DNA from: Periplaneta americana
Taxonomy: Eukaryota > Arthropoda > Insecta > Blattodea > Blattidae
DNA: 64,000 bases
Assembly (NCBI RefSeq): GCF_040183065.1
Contig: NC_091119.1
Coordinates: forward strand, 209,006,298-209,070,297
Direction: 5' to 3'
The position numbers were made by a program, and so were the translations under genes. Positions 45,976-57,092 of this stretch are shown here, piece by piece (within the stretch, counting starts at the first letter, position 1; each line of letters opens with the position of its first letter). The notes under the pieces are model-generated. The model had not been told where the DNA came from. It saw nothing but the letters and a program-made list of their open reading frames with translations, and did not search any database.

Positions 45976-46442
45976 AATTAATACTGTTACAAAGACAGAC
46001 ATGTTTGTAAACTGCATGTTTCAGAACTTGATGGCATAATGTAAATGTTATATTATTATTATTTTTTATTTTCTGTGCTTACTCCTTAACATTTGTTGAC
46101 ATATTGTATTATACTGTGGTGGTTATCCCTGCAATTACAAATTACAATGCAATAAATCCTGTTGTACTAAAAGATAAGTTTTATTGGCACCTTCATCCAG
46201 CATATATAAGTATATACTTACAGTTAATGTTTCATGGATGAAAGTGTTATGTGCAAGTTATTTGTGACAAATTCTACTAAAATGATTTTTGCTCAATGTT
46301 ACTCGTGCAGGAATTTAACTGGACTAAATCAAACCACTGTGATGAATTGTAAAAAAAATAACAGAAAAACTTTAAGTGCATTTTTCTCAAAACTTACTAT
46401 ATTTGTTACATGACACCTTCATCCACTTAGCCCTTCATATAT

Positions 46443-46654
46443 TCACTGCTGGGTGCGTGGAAACTGAAAAAAAATTAGCGGCAGGAGGAGAACACTTTTC
46501 TCTGGATGTCTCGGTTATATTTATATCCTTTGTGACTGAAATTTTAAACAAAAGAAAGTAATATATGTGAGTGAAATAATGCCAATGCAGATTTCTGATT
46601 GCACACAAAGAAGGAACACTTTTCAGTCTCTTCATGTTCTACATACCTGAACTC
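46443..46654. other. No gene recognised
   Basis: Short AT-rich stretch between the TIR element and a SINE fragment. Confidence 0.3.
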
Positions 46655-46722
46655 TACGTTTAACCAAAGGTCCCGGGTTCGATACCCGGCCCCGGAACAA
46701 TTTTTCCCTCGAAATTATTCAA
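46655..46722 (+). mobile_element. tRNA-derived SINE, 5'-truncated copy
   Basis: TACGTTTAACCAAAGGTCCC, GGGTTCGATACCCGGCCCCG and AACAATTTTTCCCTCGAAAT repeat the full copy at 46909-47012, without the left half of the tRNA-like head. Confidence 0.85.
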
Positions 46723-46908
46723 ATTAACTTTACAGGGAGTTATTCCTGAAAGCTTAATTTGCATAATACACGTCACTGTACGTAACAGAAAACCACAATT
46801 TAAAGTCACACAGAGTTAGTGTGCACTCAAATGTTGGTTGCTTGACGGTTGTCAGCCCACTTTGAGGTCTGTGGATATAGAAGGAAAAATTGAATCGGTG
46901 TCGGGTAG

Positions 46909-47012
46909 AGTTCCCGGGTAGCTCAGTTGGGAGAGCGTTGGTACGTTTAACCAAAGGTCCCGGGTTCGATACCCGGCCCCGGAACAATTTTTCCCTCGAA
47001 ATTATTCAAATC
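46909..47012 (+). mobile_element. tRNA-derived SINE with near-complete cloverleaf head
   Basis: TCCCGGGTAGCTCAGTTGGG...GAGC, TTGGT-ACGTTTA-ACCAA and CCGGG-TTCGATA-CCCGG form D, anticodon and T arms; the acceptor stem has one C-C mismatch. The anticodon would be GTT (Asn), but position 33 is C instead of the invariant U and no terminator T-run follows. The tail (ACAATTTTTCCCTCGAAATT) is shared with the copy at 46655. This fits a SINE head, not a working tRNA gene. Confidence 0.8.
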
Positions 47013-47129
47013 TGATGCATGTTAACAACAATACGAACCCTATTTCAGTTAGCAACAATTTGATAACTGCAGTACTGACCAGGGAGGAACTACATTTAAG
47101 TGCAACAGGAATAACGTAAATATGATCAC

Positions 47130-47265
47130 TATCAAGTTTGAATATGGATCATATGAGGAGACAAAGAGGAAGGCAGAAAATAGGAAAGACTGGAGAATGC
47201 TGGGTTTGCAGTGAAAGACCTGCCCTTGGGTAGAACACTAGGAGTGAATGAATCAAGGGAACTAA
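47130..47265 (+). mobile_element. LINE 3' end fragment
   Basis: AENRKDWRMLG and a tail with TGAATGAATC resemble the 3' end of RTE-like LINEs that end in short TGAA repeats. The match is from memory and short. Confidence 0.5.
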
Positions 47266-47310
47266 GAGCAAAGACCAAAGAGACAGCAGGAAAGTGTGAA
47301 CTGAAATAAG

Positions 47311-47311
47311 C

Positions 47312-47347
<36 letters not shown>
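47311..47347. repeat. (ATT)n microsatellite
   Basis: About 12 uninterrupted ATT units. Confidence 0.95.
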
Positions 47348-47348
<1 letters not shown>

Positions 47349-47523
47349 TGCAGTTTGAACTACAATACTGTTTACTTGGAAACTGAAAAGTCTTAACTTT
47401 ACTTCATTCTACATTTCTCTCATCTTAACTTCAGCACAAGTGAAACATGTCCTGAAGAAAGATTTGCAAAACTGGAATGCCTCTTACCTCATGTTACTTC
47501 GTTCTTATTGTTTTGTTGATTTA

Positions 47524-47745
47524 AATTCAGTCCCTTGGGGCAAGATAATGGTAACCCGCTTATTTTAGCATGCTTCTCAAACTGCTTTTGCAACAAGAAT
47601 AAACAAGCTTTATGTTCAGGAACTGCGTGAACTTATAAAGCCAGGAAAACATAGTATATTAAATATATTTATGAGTAATGACAACCTAAGTTTATGCTGA
47701 AGACCAAATGATGGTTACTATTATCTTGCCCCAAGGGGCTGAATT
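47524..47745. mobile_element. MITE-like inverted repeat element (~222 bp, 32-bp TIRs)
   Basis: AATTCAGTCCCTTGGGGCAA (47524) continues to GATAATGGTAAC and is matched in inverted form at 47714-47745 with two mismatches. The centre is unrelated AT-rich DNA. GATT lies just outside both ends, so it may be the target duplication. Confidence 0.8.
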
Positions 47746-49116
47746 GATTGCAGAGAATAATATTAAGTTTACATATTTTCTATGGACTATTTTCATGTGA
47801 TGTTTCAACATGCAGTAAACACATCTTTCAATAGTCCAGAAATTGACAATACTACACCACAATATTAAAAAACAAGCTGATGAGAATGTGGCATGCCACT
47901 TCACTTCTCTAATAGGGAAGAAACAAGCATTACTGGACATCCTGCATCTGAAGGATGGTGTCTGAAACTAAGACCAACAAAGTTGAAACTAAGCTTGGCA
48001 TACTATCAGGTCTGCAACCGAGAGAAACAAAGACGATCAGAATAATCAATTTATTACAAACCAGGTTCACAATAAAGCGTTACATCTTGTGAAACATGTA
48101 ACATCACAACTTTGGTAACTGCTCGAGAGCATATATTATGAAGGTCACTCACTTCACTTGATGGGTGTTTCACACTGCAGGAATGACACAAGTGGATGTT
48201 TTGATTATTTATATTAGTCGTGGGAGAGCACGAAACTGTTAAACTGGGAGCAGCATCTTGCACTACAGCGATGATCGCACCAGTCTTTATCTTCTTCATG
48301 CTTTACAAATATTAGCAACAGAATTGACTATCTGTACCAACTCTCGATAGTGACTGCATCCATAATGCAGTTGGCCTCAATCAATTACCTTGTGAAATAC
48401 AAACTAAATCTGTTTCCTTCCTAATACAAAGTCACAAGGTCTCTGTGTGCGATACTGGTCTCCATGTGGAAATGATACAGAACACTTCTTTTATTTTCAT
48501 TTTCATTACTGGCAACTACTTAGGCTGCATAAAGCAACACGCAATACTACGACGAATGTGGTCGAACTTGTGCAGTGCAAAGGACAGCACCGCCACCACT
48601 TTAGACAGCAACAGATACAGTGCTTTTCAATTCAAATATCGATGGCGTCTTTGTTACATACTAACCTCTCGAAGATAAGAATGGAGTGACAATTCAAATA
48701 AGGAGGATTAAGTGCATGTTGTCACTATGCCATTCTAAAATTCAAATGTTTTCATCTGATATTTAAATTTTTTACATCTAAGTTGCCACAAGAAAGAAAT
48801 CCACAGCAGAGACCATTCTGGACGAACTGAAAACTCACTCATCACGAGGGGTTTTGGATATATTGGGAAGATCAACTGCTCTAGAGACTTTGAAACTACA
48901 GGAAAGTCACAATAAGAAAGTTATGATGACATCATCGCTGTAATGAAGTTCTCGTGATTGAAGTGTACTTGCCTTGTGCAACCCACAGCCTAACTTCACG
49001 TCAGAAAATAGGCCTTATTCTGGACCGCTTTTCCCCCATGCTTAATCACTGCAAGAGTTGAGAAGCACGTCAGCATAATGCCTCAGAGGAGCGATCACAG
49101 CTACCAGCTCATCAGT
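47746..49116. other. Region downstream of PSME3IP1; probable 3' UTR and intergenic DNA
   Basis: No coding or repeats recognised. The part nearest 49116 would be the 3' UTR of the minus-strand gene; its end could not be fixed. Confidence 0.35.
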
Positions 49117-52100
49117 TTACCTGCTCGAAGACGTGGTGGACTTGGACTTGGCTTGCCGTGTGATCTTGCGGCCCAGAAGATCGTATCCCGACGAGGCCAG
49201 CTCCTGGTCTGTGTCCGAACTCTGCTCACTGTCGCTTGAGTCGGGATACAAACCCAGACCAGGCAGTATGCCAATGCAACGCAGTCCCATCGCACCCGAG
49301 TCCCCATTCTGCACTTCCTCATCACGGTCTTTCCTTTTTTTCGATGCATCCTCCTCAGAATTCTTTGTATCTGCTTCGCCATCTACAAAGCAAAGCAAAG
49401 CAAGCCACATTCAGACTTTTACTGAGCTCAGAGTCAGTGCTCTATCTTCAACCAAAATTATTACTTGAAAAGAAAACACAAATTTTGAAGGGCAAGCTAT
49501 AATGCAAATATAATCTACGAATTCTCTGTCTCAGTCACACAATGTGTCGAACTGTTCTAGTCAGATAAGTTAAGTACGCTACCAACCCTCCTCAGCAGAG
49601 CGAGGCTTCTTGTCACCAGAGGCCTGCGCAGGAGTCTCAGACGGCCGCTTCCTCACAACGGCACCTGCCAGCAGTCGCACCTGGGAGCTGCGTCCGCTGC
49701 AACAATGTAAGAAAACTGCAGGGAGAGCGAATTTTTGCATTTTATATTCCTTCGGAGAGACTAATGTAATATTCTTCTTTTCATTCTCTATATTTCATGT
49801 TACAACAGCTTATGACATCGTGTGTTCCATCTTTTTATCTCGCACCGACCTGACGGTCATCGATCAGTCAGACAGGCTAGCTGTTTGTAACGATCCCCAC
49901 AGTAGGTTTTTACCACTCTTTGAAACGTTGTGCTACAATTTTTTAAAATTAGCAATGGAAGAGGTCCAAACAATTCAACCATTAAAAGAACATTGTTTGC
50001 AAACTACTTCATTATGGGGAATAATGAAGAAAAAGAAGAAGAAAGAAATTTTCAATGCCTAGTTTCAGTGTCATCTGGGTTCAACCAAATGAAAAAACAT
50101 TTGTGCCTCACCATTTGAAGAATTACAAAATATTATAACGAAATTTATGTAAATAATAATTGTGGGCCTAATTAAATAATTATAATGTTTGCTATATAAT
50201 ACACATGTTAGTAATACAGAACGATCCAAAAGTAGCGCACATTAAAATGATAATGTCTATATTGAGTAGTGCAGTTGGAAAGTGCTACCGGCTACTGCTA
50301 GATAGCATCATGAGTATTAACAGCAACAAACCTAGACGCCATTGTGATGTGTATGCATACACTGACGCTTGCAGTAGTCCTTTGTTTATTGCCGGCAAAC
50401 ATGTCGTTTTCCCAATTCGAACATAACGAGATTAATCGCCCGTTTTAGGGAATGTGGATCAGCGCTTCTTGATGAACGTGATTGTTGGTTCCAGCAGGAT
50501 AGTGCCGCATGTCACACATCTAATAAAACAATGCAGTTTTTTGGTGAGTATATCATTTCTCAAGGATTATGGTCCCCACGTTCTCCCGATTTGACGTCCC
50601 CAGATTTCTTCCTGAAGGAAAGGTATACAAAAACAGGCCACACACTCTGGAAGAACTAAAGACGAACATAACAACATCAGTGTACGCGTGCTCAAAAAAG
50701 TGGTCGCAAAGATGGTGAAAAGAGTTCCTACACACATTACTGAACAGGGCTGCAATTTTCAGCATACGTTGTGAAAAATTATGTAACTCATGTGAAAACT
50801 GATGTAATAAATTCACCTTTATAAATACAGTATATGTGAATGTATTATTAAGATGTGCGCGACTTTTGGATCACTCTGTAGTTATTTTAGTCTTCCCTTC
50901 CCATTTTATGTACACCTCCTTTTAAGGAAAAAAAAAAAGTAATCCCTAAGAGATTCGTTAAAAATGGGCTCTACTGTATAATGGAAAATGTTGGCACAAC
51001 TGTACTGCATGGCTGCTATGAAAACATTTCTAAGTCGGTCAGTTTTTCTTTCCATGAGTGTACATGCAATTCACTCAGATGGATTTTCAATTTTAATTTT
51101 AAAAATTGGAAATGATTAATTCAGAAGCTGAATGATAAATGACACAATACTGTAAATTATTTATGCATATTTTGTATTTCTGTTTGCATATTCAATTACT
51201 ATCACTGCATACACATTTTTATGGTTTTTGAGAGTAACATGTGATGAAGCATGTAGCCTAGCTTTCAGTTATAATAAAATTCAAGTAAGGCAAAGACCCA
51301 TTCAAGTGTGAACCAGAGCATTGTCAAGTGTGAAGGAATTGCAACCATACATACATATATGAGGATATGCTGAAAAGTAACATATGTCTATTCTTTTTTT
51401 TCGCTGTGAATATAGTTAAAAATAGTGATAGTATATTGTATTCAGTGAACTTTCTGCTTCCAGCAAGTTTCGTATCTCTGCCAACAGAGAGCTCTGAGTT
51501 ATAGCCTGAAACATGGTGGCATGTATCAGCACTATGTTGGTGCATCTGAAGCAGCGTGCTGTGGTCGAGTTTTTAACAGCAGAAAATGTGCCCCCCAATA
51601 GACACTCATTAGAGATTGAAGACTGTTTATCGTGATCAATGTGTCGACATCAGTACTGTGCGACGTGGTCTGCTTGTGCTCGTAATGAACCTGGTGCAAC
51701 TCTCAACTTTGTGACAAAGGACGCAGTGGAAGACCACATACTGCAACTGATGATGATCATCAGAATCGTGTCAATGAACTCATTACAGTGAATCGTCACA
51801 TAATGCAAGAACACCTGTCAATCCAGTGTGGCATATCAAGGGAGTGTGTGCAGGCGATAATTGCAGAACTGGGATTCCCGAAAATTTGCACACGATGGGT
51901 GCCTCGAATGGTCCTTCCTCACATAAAACAGAAGAGATTGGACATTTGCCAACAATTCCTTCTGTGCTACGAACGGGAAGGCAATGAATTCTTAAAGAAC
52001 ATTGTCACAGGTGACGAAAGCTGGGTACACCACTTTGATCCTGAAAACAAGAGGTCATCAATGCAGTTCTGCCACAAAGGATCACCTGCACCCAAAAAGT

Positions 52101-55100
52101 TCAAGGCTGTGCCATCAGCAGGCAAACTCATGCTTACAGTCTTTTGGGATATTCAAGGTATGGAATTCTTGCCTAAAGGCACTACCATTAATTCTGTAAG
52201 GTATTGTGAAACCCTAAAAAAAACTGAAAGCGCGAATTCGAAGGGTTCGTACAGATACAGAGCAGCCCCTCCTACAGCATGACAACGCTCGTCCGCAATG
52301 ACAACAGAACACATTCAGTGTCTTGGTTTCACTGTTGTTGATCATCCTCCATATAGTCCCGACCTGGTGCCATCACATTTTCATTTGTTCCCAAAACTTA
52401 AAAAACACTGAGAGGACATCTCTTTGATTCTGCCGATGCAGTGCAGAAAAAAGTGAGGCTGTGATTTTGTCATCATTGTACAGTGACAGTATCAAGAAAC
52501 TGGTCACCTGTTGGGAGAAGTGTATTCATTGCCAGGGTGATTAAATGGAATAATAAAACTACAGGTATCAATCAATCTTCTTAATGTATCCAGCTGTTTG
52601 CTGACAACAAAAAGTCCACTGTAGTCTATTCAGTTTTTGTTTTTCATGAGAAATGAGGGGTATTTTGATCGGTGTTCATTATAGATGCCTGTTGCTAGTA
52701 GCCAGAGTTGGGGTGTAGTAAAAAAACTACAGGTATGAACAGTAAGGTTGTAACAAGTTATCAGTTCTGAACTATAAAACCTGGTCATCTTCACTGGCAC
52801 CATTTTAATCAACTATACATAACCTGCTACAGTTGTCATGGCAGATATTAAGATTCGGTTAATTTCCACATACATCAATATAATTTTGTGTGATTTTGCC
52901 ATTTTTGCGATAGGACTCTACCACAGCTCATACAACTAATGTTTCAATGACAGAAACTAAGAGTGTGTTACCAAGACAGTTATTAGTAGCCCCCCTCCCT
53001 GGACAGTTTCATAGCTGCATTACCTGCTGATGCTGGTCTGAGCTGGAGGCCGAGCCCGTATCTCCGTGTGGATTCTCTGTTCCAGGGAACGTTCCTGTAG
53101 CGTTGCGACTGCATTCCGGAAGTCCTTTATTTCGCGCGCCTCTTCTGCTGACTTACGCCTCTCCTCCTCCAACTTGCTTCGGTCCACAAGATCCAGGAAC
53201 TCCACTTCGTCATCGTCCAGACCCTTTATCATGTTTTCTGCACACAAAGTTACATATTCGCCATTAGACCCAATAAACTTTAAGAGAACTTGGCATGGGG
53301 AGGTGGAAGGAACAGGTCGTACTTCGTAGTAGATTACCAAACTATACAAGACTTGACTCATACGCCATTCTTCAATCATGTCTGATGGTCGTAATGCTTG
53401 CCTACCATCCCATCATTACAACTTAAAACAGCAGAACTGCAGCTATATCTGCTCTTCTATATATATTTATAGTCTGTACCATCTCTGTGCAGATGTAATC
53501 AGTTCTAAGACAACATGTTATTCTCACGTTCTAATTAAAACAATTTCTTTTATCCATTACAACTCAAGTCATCCACATACGACATAGTTTCCAGTACAAA
53601 CTTTTACATAGCGGTATAATTCCAAGAAAATCGAAACATAAAATTCAAATTTTATTAAAATAAACAATTCTCACACAAGATCAGATATTGCACATTTTAA
53701 AGAACAGTCTAGTATGCAAGTTAGTCCATATTTGAAGCTTAAGCACTTTTAAACAATTTTTTTAAGCTACTTTAGAATACGTCCTGGAGGGGGATACTGG
53801 GGAAGGACACATTATGATGCAACCCAACCAAGAGAAGAAAAGAAGATTGAGGATTGGAATGTGAGGACTCTTCTGCAGCAGGTAAGTTGGAAAACTTGAA
53901 GGAAGAAATGAGAAGAAACAGAGTGGATGTGATGGAAATATCAGAAGTGAGGTGGCAAATTAGTGGTGAGTTGGTAAGTGATGAATTTAGGTTGTTTTAT
54001 TCAAATAGTGAGGGCAAAGGAAGTCATGATCTTGGTGTAACACGTGCATATGTTTACATCGGGATTAACTTAAGGCCGGAAATACAGCAGTATACATTAA
54101 TGTGCTATATAATGAAGTGTAGGTTGTCAAATGGTCAGAAAAGAGTTTTGACTTTCATGTTCTCCATTCGGAATAGTTTTTATGAAAAGAAAAATTGTAA
54201 TATATGTAGTTTTAATCATTAATTGCGTATTTATCTATGTTGTGTTTGGCAAGATGAGACCAAGGAGTCGCCTGAACCACTTCAGACCCCAAACCCAACA
54301 CTGTGGAGTTATTTTAGCACTTCCAGTACAATAATCTGACCCTATAACCAACAATGGGACTGTATTTGATTCCTGCATGATCAGACTTACTGAGTTTATG
54401 GGCCTCTTCATATTCCAGTTCTCGTTTGTGCTTCTGTTCCTCAAGCCTCTCAAACAACGAACGGTGGTCATATTCTTCTTCTGGGCACTCTGAAAGGATA
54501 CATACAGTCCAGACTTGGTAATGTTATCACTGGAGGTGTGACCAACTTCGCTGTTGCTGTCACAGGTCCCTTCATAACAGAAAGTGAAGGTGTTGTAAAT
54601 CCGTACGTCATCACGGGAACACACTCCACTGTCATCTCCTTGGCTTGCATTGCCTTTATAGCTTGTCCTCGAGTAAAAGATATTATTGCAAAGCAGAAAC
54701 AAAAAGTTTGTCTACTTTGAGAAAATAATTTCTGAAACACTTTTTTTCTTAATTTACATACAAATTTACAGATACGAGGTATCACTTCATAGCCAACGAT
54801 AAGCAATATTATTTTAATATCTTTCACGATGTATTTATTTTCCTGAGGTTTCTATAAATTCTCGATTTTGAGGAAACAGATTACAGATAAAGTGGTCCCA
54901 CAAGGTATCAGTCATTAAATATGGTCACAAGGCAGTATCAAAGCTGACTGCATTAGTTGTAGTACTATCCCTTGTTTCTTCTAGCACAATTCAGAAATTT
55001 CAGAGAAATTTTAATTTTTCCCAAATTCAGAGAAAGACTTACTTTGGCTCTCCACAGTTTAGTAGCTGTGGTGGATTGTTGCCCTTGTATGCCAAAGTCT

Positions 55101-56070
55101 TCTTCATTATTGTGTTAAAATATCCCTAGCTTCTGTAACTGGAATAACTGAAAATCTCTGTGCGCCTACTGCTAGTAACATCTGAAGAAACATACTTGTT
55201 CAGTGATCAACGTTGCTTTTCCTGTTGTATTTCAGTGCAATAACTTTCCATTTTCTTTTATTGGTTCCAGACTTAAATTTGCCTGGGAATTTAATTTTTA
55301 GTTATGAACATTCTTATATACTTTAACACTACCACTACACACCGATAATAGTCCTGTACCAATAAAAATTAGATAACCTGCAAGGAACACTAGCACTAGG
55401 CACTTAGTTTAACACACATTACAAAGAGAATCGACAATGTTGTTGATTTTGACTGCTGTGTTTATGATTAATTAGGCTATTTAAATAGTTCTATTGTTAC
55501 ACTGTCACAAGTTGAACACATTAAACTCTGCACTCAACTTATCACTAAACTTAAAACAATAAAGTGAGTTTTGATCCTGTTTCTAACATAATAGCTTAAT
55601 TAATTACGTAATTATCTGTTAATAATTTATTACTTATTTTCTCAATTATGATCTTCAGTTGCCTGACCTCAATTTTTATAAATCACTTTTAAAAAAAAAC
55701 TTGTTCCTGAATTCTGAGGCCCTCAGAATCTTGATGCCCTGAGCAGAGGCACCAAAGGTTCCTGCTTAAATTAAGCCCTGCCCCTATGGGATTTCTCATT
55801 ACTCTTCTCTTTAAATAATGACAATAGGCTATGTACTATTTGAAAGAGATTAATTAATAAGACATTACGTTAAATTTACAGAATAAATGTTGAAAACATG
55901 GTGACTAAGCGATCTCCACACAGTACACAAACCAACCTAACCTCATGACAGCGGTGTTCTGGAGAATACTAACCTTCTGGTTGGCCCGGCTTACGGACCT
56001 TCTCCCATTCCTCTTGTCGAATTCGTCGCTGTTCTGCTAACTCCGCTTCCGAGATGAAACCAGAACTCAT
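49117..56070 (-). CDS. PSME3IP1: PSME3IP1 (FAM192A/PIP30/NIP30): PA28-gamma interacting protein
   Basis: Five coding exons on the minus strand with GT-AG borders and matching phases: 55974-56070, 54391-54489, 53024-53237, 49587-49696, 49117-49382. They join to 786 nt (261 residues plus stop), close to the human length of about 254. The N terminus MSSGFISEAELAEQRRIRQE and EEWEKVRKPGQPE, then ECPEEEYDHRSLFERLEEQ, KNMIKGLDDDEVEFLDLVD, SQVRLLAGAVVRKRPSE and CIGILPGLGLYPDSSDSEQS follow the known order of the Nip30 domain and the conserved C-terminal block. In mammals the protein is nuclear, binds the proteasome activator PA28-gamma (PSME3) and needs casein kinase 2 sites near its acidic serine-rich C terminus; SSDSEQSSDTD is kept here. 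A basic stretch follows (GRKITRQAKSKS). The introns hold mariner, LINE and palindrome relics. It is divergent to CSN6. Confidence 0.95.
49859..49971. repeat. Diverged single arm of the 28235-28596 palindrome
   Basis: ATCGATCAGTCAGACAG...AGCTGT, CACAGTAGGTTTTT, GAAACGTTGTG, AATTTTTT and AGCAATGGAAGAGGTCCAAA align in order with 28432-28591. The hammerhead-like hairpin part is deleted. It lies in an intron of PSME3IP1. Confidence 0.8.
50217..50878 (+). mobile_element. Internally deleted mariner with TA target duplication (662 bp)
   Basis: Ends CAGAACGATCCAAAAGTAGC and GCGACTTTTGGATCACTCTG are inverted copies flanked by TA (50215-50216, 50879-50880). Inside, LLDERDCWFQQDSAACHTSNKTM (catalytic Asp in FQQD) and LWSPRSPDLTSPDFFL show the second half of the DDE domain. 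The N-terminal half is mostly deleted. It lies in an intron of PSME3IP1. Confidence 0.92.
51350..52590 (+). mobile_element. mariner transposon relic
   Basis: The left end TGAGGATATGCTGAAAAGTA is mariner-like. Coding runs from ~51540: QRAVVEFLTAENVPP, VYRDQCVDISTVRRG (helix-turn-helix), then after frame changes RHIMQEHLSIQCGISRECVQ, FPKICTRWVPRML-like, NIVTGDESWVHHFDPENKRS (first catalytic Asp ~52010), KLMLTVFWDIQG, LPKGTTINSVRYCETLKK, LLQHDNARP (second Asp ~52285) and a degraded PPYSPDL block near 52350. Several frameshifts; the right TIR appears missing. It lies in an intron of PSME3IP1. Confidence 0.88.
53800..54140 (+). mobile_element. LINE endonuclease N-terminal fragment (antisense in a PSME3IP1 intron)
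   Basis: RRLRIGM/NVRTLLQ then GKLENLKEEMRRNRVDVMEISEVRWQISGELVSDEFRLFYS matches the start of the apurinic-type endonuclease of RTE-like LINEs (NVRTL, EVRW). It degrades after about 54060. Confidence 0.8.
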
Positions 56071-57092
56071 TGTGCCAGTCAATAAAAATGATAAAAACAA
56101 GTAGGTTAAACTATCTGTATCTTATTTTCTTTCTAATATTTACTGTTTCGGTGAACAAGATTTTGAACACAATGCTTAAATATCACCTATTACGAGTATA
56201 TTCAAGGCTTACAATGTGGCAATAAATAAATAAATGTTCTAATTGTACATTCTCACTCTTTAAATACAAATTAATGAACTACCATTAAATTAACATTATA
56301 TTGGCATAATGCCACGCACAACTATATGCATTATATAATGATCGTTAAATTATATGACAACATAAAAACTACACATTCTTTCCTCCAAATTTATAATCCA
56401 TCTGCTTACTTCTCACCTCTTTATCAACGTTATAGCAGACTAAAAGTGTTGCCAAATGGTAGAAACAAAAGTGCCCCATAGCCTGTTTACAATCTTTATC
56501 CAAAACCCTCCAAAACTTACGCTCTCTATATACAGTTGATGAGAGAGCTTTTGTTAAAATATGTAATTACTAGGGTCAGGAAGTTTATGCATTTGCATAT
56601 ATTTTTCGGTAATTTTCGAGAAGACGCCGGTCTTTTGCAAGGTATGTGACAAGGTTAGTGGGCTGGTGACTATAAATTGATCAGGGGTTACATCTGAGAG
56701 GATAAAAAATGCTTAGCAGACTCTATCATAGCAAGTGGTATAGTTGTTAGTAAACTGTCCGAAGACAGGTTGGAATCTCATAAATGATAAAACTGCATCA
56801 CTCATGAAGAAACTAAGCCAGGAGACAATGCGGTAGAGCGTGGTATAAATTAAAGCTCTAAAACTTAGAACGAAAGTGCTATTAACAAAATGTAGGGATT
56901 TTTTTTTCAGATTTGAGGGATTTTTAAGGCTTTTGGGGGGATTTTCTTTACTCAGAATCTGGCGACACTGATTATGCATATGGCGACATAAGTTATGAGC
57001 AGGTTTAATTTAAACTGTGTTATGAATTAAGAGGAACAAGTCTATACAATTTGCATCTCATACATTATAGTACTTGGAGTTAACAGAAGCGG
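56071..57092. promoter_or_regulatory. Shared 5' region of divergent PSME3IP1 and CSN6
   Basis: The start codons of the two genes face away from each other 1022 bases apart, so promoters of both must lie here unless a 5' UTR intron exists. No TATA box stands out. A copy of dispersed repeat R lies at 56750-56835, which would separate two core promoters. Confidence 0.6.
56750..56835 (+). repeat. Dispersed repeat family R, copy 3
   Basis: TGTCCGAAGACAGGTTGGAA, AACTGCATCACTCATGA and AAACTAAGCCAGGAGACAAT follow the order seen at 17970-18050. Confidence 0.75.

Larger units (their letters stand above)
43125..46442 (+). mobile_element. DNA transposon with 39-bp TIRs and DUF7869-type transposase relic, holding nested SINE and mariner
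   Basis: Ends 43125-43163 and 46404-46442 are inverted copies over ~39 bases with few mismatches (GAAGGGACAAGTGGATGAAG against GAAGGGCTAAGTGGATGAAG). Flanks fit an ATAT duplication, though the AT context makes that soft. The terminal word TGGATGAAGGTGTTATGT recurs near both ends (43466 direct, 46233 direct, 46190 partly inverted). Inside, from left to right, are a SINE (43190-43445), a mariner (43490 to ~44760) and the transposase relic (44790-45975). Without the insertions the element would be about 1.8 kb. Confidence 0.8.

Noticed and set aside
46909-46984. A functional tRNA-Asn gene
   Set aside because: C at position 33, a mismatch in the acceptor stem, no terminator, and a tail shared with a second truncated copy point to a SINE head.
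54235-54827. Two minus-strand open frames of 119 and 155 residues
   Set aside because: They are wrong-frame shadows over PSME3IP1 exon 2 and its introns; the conserved frame is the one joined by splice sites.
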